NCBI RefSeq assembly: GCF_051414035.1
Contig: NZ_JBLKNW010000001.1
Coordinates: forward strand, 1-64,000
Source of the DNA: Halosimplex amylolyticum
GTDB taxonomy: Archaea > Halobacteriota > Halobacteria > Halobacteriales > Haloarculaceae
Length of the DNA stretch: 64,000 nucleotides
Direction of reading: 5' to 3'
Part shown: piece after piece, positions 36,632-45,207 of the stretch
How the letters are laid out: the number at the start of each line of letters is the position of its first letter
How positions within the stretch are numbered: the stretch's first letter is position 1
Notes under the pieces: model-generated
Database searches by the model: none
The model's input: the letters and a program-made list of their open reading frames with translations, nothing else
Told to the model about the DNA's origin: nothing
Program-made: the position numbers and the translations under genes

Positions 36632-37849
36632 ATGTCGAGCGACGATCGGACGGCCGGTCCGGGCGGCGGCATCTACCGCGACGAACGCTGGCTCCGGCAA
36701 CACGTCCGCGGCCTGCTGAACTTCTACTACCCCGACTGCATCGATCACCGCTTCGGCGGATACATCTCTCAGTTGAGCGACCGCGACGGCCACGTCTACG
36801 ACGGCGAGTCGAAACTCGTCGTCTCGACGGCGCGGTTGGTCTTCAACTTCGCCACGGGGAAACGGCTCGGCGGGCCGGACTGGTGTCACTCGGCGGCCCA
36901 GCACGGCGTCGACTTCCTACTGGACGTCCATCGGCGCGACGACGGCGGCTACCCGTGGCTGCTCTCGGGGCGCGAGGTCGAAGACTCCGAGCGGACGGCC
37001 TACGGACACGCGTTCGTCCTGTTCGCGCTCTCGACGGCCGCCGAGGCCGAGATCCCGCGGGCGGGCGAGCACGTCCGGGAGACGTTCGAGACCATCGACG
37101 AGCACTTCTGGGAACCCGAGCACGGCCTCTGCAAGGGGAAACTCGACGCCGACTGGGAGGAGACCGAGACCTACCGCGGCCAGAACGCGAACATGCACAT
37201 GTGCGAGGCGTTCATCGCCGCCCACGAGGCCACCGGCGACGAGGAGTCCCTCGACCGCGCCTACGCGATAGCCGAGCGACTGGCGCTCGAACTGGCCGAC
37301 GACGGTGACGGCCTGCTGTGGGAGCACTACACCGCGGACTGGGAGCACGACTGGGAGTACAACCGCGACCAGCCGACCCACCTGTTTCGCCCGTGGGGCT
37401 ACCAGCCGGGTCATCTCCTCGAGTGGGCGAAACTGCTCTGTCACCTCGACGAGCACGTCGACGCCGACTGGCTGCTCCCGCGCGCCGAGCGCTTCTTCGA
37501 CGCGGCGGTCGAACGGGGCTGGGACGAGCGCGGCGGGTTCGTCTACAACTTCGACCGCGAGGGCGACCCCATCGCCGCGGAGAAGTACTACTGGCCGCTC
37601 GCCGAGGGGTTCGCCGCCGCGGCGCGCCTCGCAGCGGCGACCGGCGACGACGAGTACTGGACGTGGTACGACCGGATCTGGGACTACGCGATGGACAACG
37701 TGGTCAACCCCAAATACGGCAACTGGTACTTCAGGCTGACCCCCGACAACGAGATCGACGACGAGGCACTCGACGCCTCGCCGGAGGTCAAGACCGGCTA
37801 TCACCCGCTCGCCGCCTGCGCCGACGTGCTGCGGACGACGAACCGCTGA
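36632..37849 (+). CDS. AGE family epimerase/isomerase (N-acylglucosamine 2-epimerase-like)
   Basis: 405 residues from ATG 36632 (MSSDDRTAGP); a GTG at 36614 is an alternative. An (alpha/alpha)6-barrel enzyme with RQHVRGLLNFYYPDCIDHRFGGYISQLSDRDG, GQNANMHMCEAFIAAHEATGD, FRPWGYQPGHLLEWAKLL and EKYYWPLAEGFAAAARLA, including the conserved His residues of the family. Members isomerise mannose/fructose/glucose or epimerise acylated amino sugars. The substrate cannot be read off, though the sugar-acid genes nearby make a sugar isomerase likely. Confidence 0.9.
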   Translation: MSSDDRTAGPGGGIYRDERWLRQHVRGLLNFYYPDCIDHRFGGYISQLSDRDGHVYDGESKLVVSTARLVFNFATGKRLGGPDWCHSAAQHGVDFLLDVHRRDDGGYPWLLSGREVEDSERTAYGHAFVLFALSTAAEAEIPRAGEHVRETFETIDEHFWEPEHGLCKGKLDADWEETETYRGQNANMHMCEAFIAAHEATGDEESLDRAYAIAERLALELADDGDGLLWEHYTADWEHDWEYNRDQPTHLFRPWGYQPGHLLEWAKLLCHLDEHVDADWLLPRAERFFDAAVERGWDERGGFVYNFDREGDPIAAEKYYWPLAEGFAAAARLAAATGDDEYWTWYDRIWDYAMDNVVNPKYGNWYFRLTPDNEIDDEALDASPEVKTGYHPLAACADVLRTTNR

Positions 37850-37977
37850 CAGCGACCCGAGCTGGCGGCTGGTCGGCTCCAGGCGCTGAACACTGCCGAG
37901 TCGCGGGTGCAGCGCTGTCGACGCTGGCTCGATAGAACCAAGTGGTCCCGGGGCCTGCGTGCGAGACAGAGCTACGA

Positions 37978-38472
37978 ATGGAGATCTCCGATCAACTCCG
38001 CTGTCTTTTCTCCGCGCGGGTAGAGGAACGAGACGGATCCTACGTCGTCGAGGTGCCCAAGCGGGAGATCAGGCGCGGCGGGATCGACCCGGACGGGACG
38101 TATCGCGTGGCACTGGTACCGTCGCCCAGCACGGGCGGCGACGAGCAACAGGCGACGAGCGGGACCCAGCGATCGGGTTCGTCGCCGAAGGAGAACGGGG
38201 ACCGTGCGAGCGGCGGGGACGACGCCGACCGGTCGACGAACGGGAGCCGGGACCGCGGCCGCCAGCGGCCGCCGGTCGAGGAGGGGGAGTCCCGCCGCGT
38301 CGAGATCGAGGACATCGGCGAGCAGGGCGACGGCATCACGCGCGTCGAGCGCGGGTTCGTCGTCATCGTGCCCGACACCGAACAGGGCGAGCGCGTCGCC
38401 GTCGAGATCACGGACGTACGGGAGAACGTCGCCTTCGCCGAGGTCGTCGAGCGCCTGAGTTACTACGAGTGA
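37978..38472 (+). CDS. TRAM domain protein
   Basis: 164 residues from ATG 37978 (MEISDQLRCLFSARVEERDGSYVVEVPKREIRRGG). A low-complexity acidic/Ser-rich linker (about 55-105) leads to a C-terminal TRAM domain (VEIEDIGEQGDGITRVERGFVVIVPDTEQGERVAVEITDVRENVAFAEVVE). TRAM domains bind RNA, and in haloarchaea short TRAM proteins may act as RNA chaperones. Confidence 0.9.
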   Translation: MEISDQLRCLFSARVEERDGSYVVEVPKREIRRGGIDPDGTYRVALVPSPSTGGDEQQATSGTQRSGSSPKENGDRASGGDDADRSTNGSRDRGRQRPPVEEGESRRVEIEDIGEQGDGITRVERGFVVIVPDTEQGERVAVEITDVRENVAFAEVVERLSYYE

Positions 38473-38527
38473 GGCGGTCCGTTCTCGACAGCCCTGGCTT
38501 TCTACGGTCGCTGCTCGCCGGACAGAA

Positions 38528-38570
38528 CGCTTAACCGGGGTCGAATCGCACGTTCGGAACAGAATTACCG
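38528..38570 (+). promoter_or_regulatory. Promoter region of the galactonate dehydratase-like gene
   Basis: A TATA-like GCTTAACC at 38529-38536 precedes the GTG start. The sequence AATTACCGTGAC at the start resembles one half of the island's TTCCGGTAATACCGTACA palindrome, a weak match. Confidence 0.35.
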
Positions 38571-39724
38571 TGACGACGATCACCGACTACGAACTGTTCG
38601 AGGTACCGCCACGCTGGCTCTTCCTGAAGGTCGAGACGAGCGACGGGCTCGTCGGCTGGGGCGAACCCGTCGTCGAGGGTCGCTCGAAGACCGTCGAGAC
38701 CGCCGTGGAGGAGCTCATGGACACTTACCTCCTCGGCGAGGACCCGGCGGACATCGAGGACCACTGGCAGGCGATGTACCGCGGCGGCTTCTACCGCGGC
38801 GGCCCCGTCCTGATGAGCGCCATCGCCGGCATCGACCAGGCACTGTGGGACATCAAGGGCAAACACTTCGGCGCACCGATCTACGAACTGCTGGGCGGGA
38901 AAGCCCGCGAGCGCGTCCGCGTCTACCAGTGGATCGGCGGCGACCGGCCGGCCGACGTGGGCGACGCCGCCGAGGAACGCGTCGAGGAGGGACTCACGGC
39001 GCTGAAGATGAACGCCACGCCCGAACTGCGCCGCGTCGACAACCCCGCGGCCGTCGAGGCGGCCGTCGACCGCGTCAGGACGGTCCGCGAGCGCGTCGGC
39101 GACGAGGTCGACATCGGGCTGGACTTCCACGGCCGCGTCGCCAAGTCGATGGCCAAGCGCGTCGCCGAGGCCGTGGAACCCTACCAGCCGATGTTCGTCG
39201 AGGAACCGGTCCTCCCGGAGAACAACGACGCGCTCCCGCACGTCGCGAACCACACCACCACGCCGATCGCCACCGGCGAGCGGATGTACTCCCGCTGGGA
39301 CTTCAAGGAGGTGTTCGAGCAAGGCACGGTCGACGTGATCCAGCCCGACCTCTCGCACGCCGGCGGCATCACCGAGGTCTCGAAGATCGCCGCGATGGCC
39401 GAGGCCTACGACGTGGCGCTGGCGCCCCACTGCCCGCTCGGTCCCATCGCCCTCGCGTCGTGTTTCCAGGTCGACGCCAACGCGCCGAACGCGCTCATCC
39501 AGGAGCAGAGCCTGGGCATCCACTACAACGAGGGGACCGACGAACTGGCGTACCTCGACGACCCCGGCGTGTTCGAGTACGAGGACGGCGCCGTCGCCGT
39601 TCCCGACGGGCCGGGCCTCGGGATCGAGATCGACGAGGACTACGTGCGCGAAGCGGCCGAAGCAGACGTCGACTGGCACAACCCGGTCTGGCGCCACGAC
39701 GACGGTGGCGTCGCCGAATGGTAG
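38570..39724 (+). CDS. dgoD: D-galactonate dehydratase (DgoD-like, enolase superfamily)
   Basis: 384 residues from GTG 38570. From memory it resembles E. coli DgoD from end to end: GWGEPVVEGRSKTVETAVEEL, FYRGGPVLMSAIAGIDQALWDIKGKHFGAPIY, GLDFHGRV, EEPVLPE, GERMYSRWDFK, QPDLSHAGGITE, APHCPLGPIALAS and the end NPVWRHDDGGVAEW. The acidic metal ligands (D in LDFHGR, E in EEPV and GER) and catalytic His residues are kept. It would dehydrate D-galactonate to 2-keto-3-deoxygalactonate. First gene of a catabolic island; no KDGal kinase or aldolase gene is seen in the window. Confidence 0.92.
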   Translation: MTTITDYELFEVPPRWLFLKVETSDGLVGWGEPVVEGRSKTVETAVEELMDTYLLGEDPADIEDHWQAMYRGGFYRGGPVLMSAIAGIDQALWDIKGKHFGAPIYELLGGKARERVRVYQWIGGDRPADVGDAAEERVEEGLTALKMNATPELRRVDNPAAVEAAVDRVRTVRERVGDEVDIGLDFHGRVAKSMAKRVAEAVEPYQPMFVEEPVLPENNDALPHVANHTTTPIATGERMYSRWDFKEVFEQGTVDVIQPDLSHAGGITEVSKIAAMAEAYDVALAPHCPLGPIALASCFQVDANAPNALIQEQSLGIHYNEGTDELAYLDDPGVFEYEDGAVAVPDGPGLGIEIDEDYVREAAEADVDWHNPVWRHDDGGVAEW

Positions 39725-40383
39725 CGGGAACTCCGCCGTCGGAGTGGGAGCCGACAGAACTGCCTGAAAGCAGGCTGGCCGCCCCGATCGGAAACCGGTG
39801 ACAGTGACAGAGTGGGTCGGGCGGGGCGGTGCCGTGGCAAGATGGGGCCCGTGTGGGACGAGCCACGTTAGGAGAGGGCCCGAAGACGGAAGTCCGTACG
39901 CCCTCAAATATTAGGGTCCGCCCGAGTAACGAGAGCGGCGCCTCCGCGAGCCGCCGGTCACTGTCGATACCGCTATTACTGATATCTGACTAAATCGCTG
40001 TAGGGTAAGTATTCTGTTGATATATGCCGATGGCCGCCTCGCACTTGATCGTGGCCGTCGAAGTCTGGAACGCCGACAGGTGGAAGCAGCGAAATTGCGG
40101 CCCTGAGCCGTCCATTAGTGCCATTCCGAGAATAACTCCGCTGTCTGAGAATGAACACGGAAGTCGAGGGCACGGTCTCCGTCTGGACCGTTTAATCGCG
40201 TCCAGGATCGCTGCGATTTGGCCACTCAGTCGGTTCTTGGGGGCTATCGACGGCTGTTACAACTGACGGTCGACCGGATCCGCGTCGTGGTGGGTGATAG
40301 GTGATTTATAAAAATACCATCAATGTAAACATCCTGTGTATCGGTACCCACTTGTTCCTCTGATCGCCGGTGCGAATTCGAGG
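39725..40383. other. Long gene-free stretch, AT-richer than surroundings
   Basis: 659 bp. A nested stem-loop occupies 39874-39905: outer stem GAGGGC/GCCCTC, inner stem ACGGA/TCCGT with a 2-nt loop. A second GCGGC/GCCGC stem follows. From about 39905 to 40100 and 40255-40340 the sequence is conspicuously AT-rich with TATA-like strings (TTGATATATG near 40017, TGATTTATAAAAATACC near 40301). An 80-codon plus-strand frame (40024-40266) has no recognisable similarity. Possibly a junction of the island, or a region of promoter activity for an unrecognised RNA. Confidence 0.4.
39874..39905. terminator. Nested stem-loop downstream of dgoD
   Basis: Outer stem GAGGGC (39874-39879)/GCCCTC (39900-39905) enclosing inner stem ACGGA (39886-39890)/TCCGT (39893-39897), followed by AAATATTAG. 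Could be a terminator of the dgoD transcript, or part of an RNA; 150 bp beyond the stop. Confidence 0.35.
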
Positions 40384-42612
40384 TTACCGGTCGCGCCGCG
40401 GGTCGAGGAGTTCGATCGGGTGCGTCGGTTCGCGTGCGAGGAGCGCGTCGATCTGTTCGAGACAGGAGGTCCCGCTGGCGACGGGGATCCGGTCGTCGTT
40501 CCCGGGCGCCCGGAGCTGGTCGCCGAGCTGTTCCCCGACGTCCATGCTGATCTCGTAGTAGTCGGACTTGTACCCGAAGCTCCCGGCCATCCCGCAACAC
40601 TCCACGTCGGTAGTCGTCACGTCGTAGCCCAGGCGTTCGAGGACGGCGGCAGTGTGCGATTCGAGGCCGAGCGTCCGCTGCTGGCAGTGGCTGTGGTAGA
40701 CCACGCCCGGACCGCCGTCCGCCGGGCCCGTCAGGCGGTCCCCGTCCGCGCCCTCCTGAGTCAGGAGCCCGTAGACGTACTCCAGGACCTCGTAGCTGTT
40801 CGCCGAGACGGTCTCCAGCGCGTCGTCGTCCTCGGACAGGAGCTTCTCGTACTCGCGGTCGATCATCGCGAGGTCGCTCGGTTCGACGACGACTACGTCG
40901 TAGCCGTCGGCGACGTACGCCGAGAGTGTCTCGACCACGTCCTCGGCGTGGTCGGTCGCGGTACGGACCATGCCTTGCGAGAAGGGCGCGCGCCCGCTGG
41001 CGCGCACGTCGGGGACGGTCACCGCACAGCCGAGCGCCTCCAGGACGCGGACGGCCGCCTTCCCGCGTTCGGTGAGGACGTGGTTCGTGTAGAGGTCGGG
41101 GTAGACGACGGCCTTCCGGCCCTCACTGGAGGAAGCGCTGATCCCGCTCGTCCGCTTTTCGGCCCAGTCGCGGAACGTCTCCCGGCGGAAGGTCGGGAGG
41201 TCGCGGCGGCGGTCGACGCCGAGCGTCCGCTCCATCAGCCACCGGCTCGGCCCCGCGTCGGCCAGCCAGTTCGACACCGGCGCAGTGACGCTCCCGAGCT
41301 TCGCCACCGTCTCGAAGTTCCCGAAGAAGCGCTTGCCCAGCGGCGGGCTCCCGTCGTCTTCCGCGTCGGGCGTCAATCCGTCGACGAGCGAGTCGAAGGC
41401 GTCCTCGTCGTCGCCGCGGTTGATCCGGTCGCGGACGACCGTGTTGATCCACGGGATGTCGATGCCGACCGGACAGGCGTTCACGCAGCGCGTACAACCG
41501 GTGCACAGGTCGTTGAACTCCGCGGCGACGTCCTCGCCCTCGATTCCCGCTTCCCAGCCCGTGGCGATGCCGCCGGAGTACGTCTCGCCGCCGAAGGCGT
41601 GGCCGCCGACGCTCTGGAAGTTGGCACAGCTGTTCGAACAGGCCGAACAGCGGATGCAGTAGAGCGTCTCGCGGAGCTGGTCGTCGTCGCGCATGGCGAG
41701 GCGGCCGTTGTCGACAAGCACGAGGTGGAAGTCGCGGTCGGCGTCGAGTTCCGACAGGGGCGTCTCGTCGTCGTCGAAGTCGACGGTGGGCGTGTCGACC
41801 GGGGGCGTGAACAGGGAGATGTACGAGGTGATGTCCTGACCGGTGCCCGAGCGGCCGATGAGTTCGACGAAGGGAGCGAAGTCGCTCACCGACGGAACGA
41901 CCTTCTCGACGCCGGCGACGGCGACGTGCGTGTCCGTCGCCGCGACGGACTTGCGGGCGTTGCCCTCGCTCGTCACGAGCGCCATCGTCCCCGACTCGGC
42001 CGCGATGAAGTTCGCGCCCGTCATGCCCACGTCGGCGTCCTCGATCAGCTCGCCGAGGTGGCCGCGGGCGAACTGCGTGAGTTCTTCGGCCGTCTCCAGC
42101 GGCGGATCGGGATCGAAGCGCTCGTTGATCAGGTCGGCGATGCCCTCACGGGACTTGTGGATGGCCGGCGCGACGATGTGGCTCGGGGCCTCGTCCGCGA
42201 CCTGGAGGACCCACTCGCCGAGGTCGGTCTCGACAACGTCGACGCCGTCGGCCTCCAGCGCCTCGTTGACCTCCAGTTCCTCCGTCGTCATCGACTTGCT
42301 CTTGACGACGCGCTCTGCGTCCTCGTCGGCGACGACTTCCCTGATGTACTCGTTCGCGTCCGCGGCGTCGTCGGCGACGTAGACAGTTCCACCGTTGTCC
42401 TCGACGGTCTCGCGGAGTTGCTCGACGAGTTCGGGGAGTTGCTCGATGGCGTCTTCCTTGATCGCCCGCGCCTGGTCTTTGAGTTCCTCGTAGTCGTCCA
42501 GTCGCGCGACCGACTCGTAGCGGCCGTCGTTGAACGCGGTCGTGTTGGCGCGGACCGCCGCGCCCTCGGTGTCCATGAGCCGCCGGTAGTCGTCTTTCTT
42601 CGCCACGGTCAC
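40384..42612 (-). CDS. LUD domain/4Fe-4S/CCG fusion protein (LutB-LutA-type lactate utilisation protein)
   Basis: 742 residues from GTG 42612. The N-terminal LUD domain (about 20-290) includes VVKSKSMTTEELEVNEALEADGVDVVETDLGE and GMTGANFIAAESGTMALVTSEGN, as in LutB/LldF. Ferredoxin-type clusters follow: CIRCSACSNSCANFQSVGG and CTGCTRCVNACPVGID. The C-terminal part carries the CCG cysteine-rich domain (VVYHSHCQQRTLG, VECCGMAGSFGYKSDYYEIS) usually found on the separate LutA/LldE subunit. A LutC-like gene overlaps upstream. The LutABC complex oxidises L-lactate to pyruvate; here LutA and LutB functions appear fused. Substrate by homology only. Confidence 0.9.
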   Translation of the reverse strand: MTVAKKDDYRRLMDTEGAAVRANTTAFNDGRYESVARLDDYEELKDQARAIKEDAIEQLPELVEQLRETVEDNGGTVYVADDAADANEYIREVVADEDAERVVKSKSMTTEELEVNEALEADGVDVVETDLGEWVLQVADEAPSHIVAPAIHKSREGIADLINERFDPDPPLETAEELTQFARGHLGELIEDADVGMTGANFIAAESGTMALVTSEGNARKSVAATDTHVAVAGVEKVVPSVSDFAPFVELIGRSGTGQDITSYISLFTPPVDTPTVDFDDDETPLSELDADRDFHLVLVDNGRLAMRDDDQLRETLYCIRCSACSNSCANFQSVGGHAFGGETYSGGIATGWEAGIEGEDVAAEFNDLCTGCTRCVNACPVGIDIPWINTVVRDRINRGDDEDAFDSLVDGLTPDAEDDGSPPLGKRFFGNFETVAKLGSVTAPVSNWLADAGPSRWLMERTLGVDRRRDLPTFRRETFRDWAEKRTSGISASSSEGRKAVVYPDLYTNHVLTERGKAAVRVLEALGCAVTVPDVRASGRAPFSQGMVRTATDHAEDVVETLSAYVADGYDVVVVEPSDLAMIDREYEKLLSEDDDALETVSANSYEVLEYVYGLLTQEGADGDRLTGPADGGPGVVYHSHCQQRTLGLESHTAAVLERLGYDVTTTDVECCGMAGSFGYKSDYYEISMDVGEQLGDQLRAPGNDDRIPVASGTSCLEQIDALLAREPTHPIELLDPRRDR

Positions 42613-43118
42613 TCCCCCTCCAGGACGACCGCGGTCACCGTCTTCGGCCCGTGGGCACCCTCGACGAGCGCCCCCATGTCGGCGGTCGCGCTCGGCCCCG
42701 TGGCGAGTATCCGACTCCCCCGCGCCGTCTCGGGGTCCGCGTCGAACGCCTCGAAGGCTGTCTCCATGTCCCCGACGACGTCGTCCTCGCGAAGCACGGC
42801 GACGTGGTCCTCGACGAAGAGGCTGACCAGTTCCGCGCCGTCGGCCGTGCCCGGGAGGACGAGCGATCCGTAGTCCGCGATGCACAGCGACGCGGGCGTG
42901 ACGCCGACGCTCGCGTCGTCCAGTTCTGCGGGCGTGGGATCGACGGTCACGGGCGTCCCCGCTAACGAGACGGGGAGATCGGTCAACTCGACGCCGACGG
43001 CCGGTCCGGCGACGATGTCGGCGATGGTCTCGGCGAACGCCGCCGGCCGGACGCGGTGGGTCCGCACACCCACCGCTTCGAGGTCCTGACTGAGGCCGTC
43101 CGTACTCCCGGAAGTCAT
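42609..43118 (-). CDS. LutC-like LUD domain protein
   Basis: 169 residues, short LUD-domain protein. TVDPTPAELDDASVGVTPASLCIADYGSLVLPGTADGAELVSLFVEDHVAVLREDDVV and ARGSRILATGPSATADMGALVEGAHGPKTVTAVVLEG match LutC/LldG. Its TGA overlaps the GTG of the fused LutB-LutA gene as GTGA. Third subunit of the lactate-utilisation-type complex. Confidence 0.88.
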   Translation of the reverse strand: MTSGSTDGLSQDLEAVGVRTHRVRPAAFAETIADIVAGPAVGVELTDLPVSLAGTPVTVDPTPAELDDASVGVTPASLCIADYGSLVLPGTADGAELVSLFVEDHVAVLREDDVVGDMETAFEAFDADPETARGSRILATGPSATADMGALVEGAHGPKTVTAVVLEGE

Positions 43119-43178
43119 GGGACGAACGTCGGACTCGCCGGTCTTGTGCTTTGCGGGTCCCCGCCGCGCCGAGGGGTA

Positions 43179-43285
43179 GTTTCAAGACCCGACGGCGACT
43201 GGACCGGGACATGACGACAGCGACAGACCGACGCGAACCGCGTACAGAGCCCGCGACCCGGGGGACGGTGACGGCGCCGTGGTGA
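43179..43285 (+). other. TATA-like element and 24-codon mini-ORF upstream of the isomerase-like gene
   Basis: AGTTTCAAG (43179-43187) is followed 28 bp later by an ATG (43211) that opens a 24-codon frame ending TGA at 43283-43285. Its stop overlaps the GTG at 43282 as GTGA. It may be a leaderless leader peptide coupling translation of the isomerase gene, or chance. Confidence 0.3.
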
Positions 43286-44067
43286 CCTTCGACGTCAACG
43301 CCGGCATCGTCGGCGAGTCGGTCCCCGACGGGATCGAGCGCGCCGCCGACCTCGGCGTCGGTGCCGTCGAGTTCTTCGACTGGGAAGGCGCCGACCTGGA
43401 GGCCGTCGAGTCGGCGTGCGAGAGCAACGGGATCGACGTCGCGGGCATCCTCGCGGCCGGCGCGGGGTCGAACATCGACGACCGCGACGCGCCCGCGGCG
43501 GTCAATCCCTACGACCACGAGACGGCAGTGGCCGACATCGAGCGGTCGCTGGTGGCGGCGGCGGACATCGGCGCCGAGACACTCATCGTCACGGTCGGCC
43601 CCGACCAGGGAGGCTTCGACCGCGACACGCAGCGTCGCGCGCTCGAACGCGTCCTCTCGGCCGCGGCGCCCACGGCCGAGGAGGCCGGCGTCACCGTCGT
43701 CATCGAACCGCTCAACACCGTCGTCGACCATCCCGGCTACTTCCTCGAATCCTCCCGGGACGCGTTCGACATCACACGCGCGATCGGGAGCGACCGTGTC
43801 CAGGTCCTGTTCGACGTGTACCACCAGCAGATCACGGAGGGCGACGTGATCCGCAATCTCACCGAGAACGTCGACCAGGTCGGCCACGTCCACGTCGCCG
43901 ACAACCCCGGGCGACTCGAACCCGGCACGGGCGAGATCGCCTACGGCAGACTCCTGGCCGCGCTCGACGACGCCGGGTACGACGGCTACGTCGGCATGGA
44001 GTTTTTCGCCACCAGCGATGGCACGTCGATGGACGAGGCGGTCCGGTCGACGCTCGAGCTCGCTTGA
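43282..44067 (+). CDS. Hydroxypyruvate isomerase-like TIM-barrel protein
   Basis: 261 residues from GTG 43282 (a GTG at 43279 is equally possible). Xylose-isomerase-like TIM barrel of the Hyi type: NAGIVGESVPDGIERAADLGVGAVEFFDWEGADLEAVE, ILAAGAGSNIDDRDAPAAVNPYD, VVIEPLNTVVDHPGYFLESSRDAFD, LLFDVYHQQITEGD-like VLFDVYHQQITEGD, HVHVADNPGRLEPGTGEIAYGRLLAALDDAGYDGYVGMEFF. Members interconvert hydroxypyruvate and tartronate semialdehyde or act on related sugars. Divergent from the LUD genes and followed by the IclR regulator. Confidence 0.88.
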   Translation: MTFDVNAGIVGESVPDGIERAADLGVGAVEFFDWEGADLEAVESACESNGIDVAGILAAGAGSNIDDRDAPAAVNPYDHETAVADIERSLVAAADIGAETLIVTVGPDQGGFDRDTQRRALERVLSAAAPTAEEAGVTVVIEPLNTVVDHPGYFLESSRDAFDITRAIGSDRVQVLFDVYHQQITEGDVIRNLTENVDQVGHVHVADNPGRLEPGTGEIAYGRLLAALDDAGYDGYVGMEFFATSDGTSMDEAVRSTLELA

Positions 44068-44167
44068 CCGGCGGGGCTCGGCCGGGTCGACGGGCGCGGA
44101 CCGCCGACCGCGGCTGGAACCGCCGCGTCAGCGGTCGAAACCCGAGTCTCGAACAGCCGACGGGGGG

Positions 44168-44185
44168 TTCCGGTAATACCGTACA
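44168..44185. promoter_or_regulatory. Palindromic operator candidate TTCCGGTAATACCGTACA upstream of the IclR gene
   Basis: Sits immediately upstream of the TATA-like ATTTATAA (44187-44194) that precedes the IclR start. The same 18-mer, differing only in the central base, recurs at 48072-48089, and related palindromes occur at 47695, 47831, 47956 and 51105. Autoregulation by the IclR protein is inferred. Confidence 0.6.
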
Positions 44186-44186
44186 G

Positions 44187-44194
44187 ATTTATAA
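44187..44194 (+). promoter_or_regulatory. TATA element of the IclR gene
   Basis: ATTTATAA, about 37 bp upstream of the ATG at 44231, flanked upstream by the palindromic site. Confidence 0.5.
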
Positions 44195-44230
44195 CGTTCG
44201 AGTCCCCAGTATCGTGTAGAGGCGACCGAA

Positions 44231-44992
44231 ATGCAAACCGAGATCGACGTTCCGGTGAAGGCGACGCGGGTGAGTTTCGACGTCGTCGAGGTGCTCCGGG
44301 CACTCGACGGGGCGGGCGTGACGGAAGTGGCGGACGAGCTCGACCTCCCGCGGAGTACAGTGCACGACCACCTCCGGACGCTGGAGGAACTGGAGCTGGT
44401 CGTGAACGAGGACGGGACGTACAAGACTGGGACCCGGTTCCTGGAGTTCGGCGGGTACGCGCGCCAGCGCATGAAGGTGTTCGAGGTGGCCAAGCCCGAA
44501 CTCCAGAAGCTCGCCGAGCAGACGGGCGAGCACTCCAACCTCATGGTCGAGGAACACGGCCGCGGCGTCTTCCTCTACAAGACCGAGGGGGAGAACGCGG
44601 TCAAGCTGGACACCTACAACGGCTACCGCGTCCACCTCCAGACCACCGCGCTCGGGAAGGCGATGATGGCCCACATGGACGAGGAGCGAGTCCGCGACAT
44701 CCTCGACCGCCACGGCATGCCGGCCATCACCGACCGGACCGTCACCGACGAGGACGTGCTCTTCGAGCAGTTCGAGGAGATCCGCGAGCGGGGCTACGCC
44801 ATCGACAGGGAAGAGCGCGTCCGCGGGATGATCTGCATCGCCGCGCCGCTGCTCGACGACGACGAAGTGCTGGGCGCAATCTCCGTCTCCGGTCCGAAAA
44901 ACCGGATGCAGGGCGAGCGCTTCGAGGAGGAGATCCCGCGGCAGGTGCTGCGCATCGCCAACGTCATCGAAGTCAACATGACCCACGCGTAG
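44231..44992 (+). CDS. IclR family transcriptional regulator
   Basis: 253 residues. Winged HTH at about 12-65 (FDVVEVLRALDGAGVTEVADELDLPRSTVHDHLRTLEELELV) followed by an IclR effector-binding domain (EHSNLMVEEHGRGVFLYKTEGENAVKLDTYNGYRVHLQTTALGKAMMAHMDEE and GYAIDREERVRGMICIAAPLLD). IclR proteins repress or activate catabolic genes in response to small acids or sugars. It lies in the middle of the catabolic island and is preceded by the palindrome shared with several other points of the island, so it is the natural regulator of that regulon (inference). Confidence 0.93.
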   Translation: MQTEIDVPVKATRVSFDVVEVLRALDGAGVTEVADELDLPRSTVHDHLRTLEELELVVNEDGTYKTGTRFLEFGGYARQRMKVFEVAKPELQKLAEQTGEHSNLMVEEHGRGVFLYKTEGENAVKLDTYNGYRVHLQTTALGKAMMAHMDEERVRDILDRHGMPAITDRTVTDEDVLFEQFEEIRERGYAIDREERVRGMICIAAPLLDDDEVLGAISVSGPKNRMQGERFEEEIPRQVLRIANVIEVNMTHA

Positions 44993-45174
44993 CGCGGAAC
45001 TCGGCACTCGCGCCGCGCCACGACCCCTCGCACTGCCCGAGACGGACACTCCCGTCGGGCCGGCCGCCGTCGCGACTGGCCGGCCCGCGTCGCCACCGGC
45101 GGTCTCGGTCGTTCGTCGTGCCCGGACGGTCCGTCGTCCGACCGAACGCCTACCCGCCGCGTCGCCCTTCTAAA

Positions 45175-45184
45175 GATTTAAGAC
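45175..45184 (+). promoter_or_regulatory. TATA element of the FAH-family gene
   Basis: GATTTAAGAC, 24-33 bp upstream of the ATG at 45208; leaderless layout. Confidence 0.5.
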
Positions 45185-45207
45185 CTGATGGACCCCTTTT
45201 TTCTGTG

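Noticed and set aside
40024..40266. 80-codon plus-strand frame between dgoD and the LUD genes
   Set aside because: No family resemblance and non-acidic composition; treated as non-coding.
40336..42873. Long plus-strand frame across the LUD genes
   Set aside because: Antisense to genes with clear LUD, ferredoxin and CCG motifs; the product lacks any recognisable domain.
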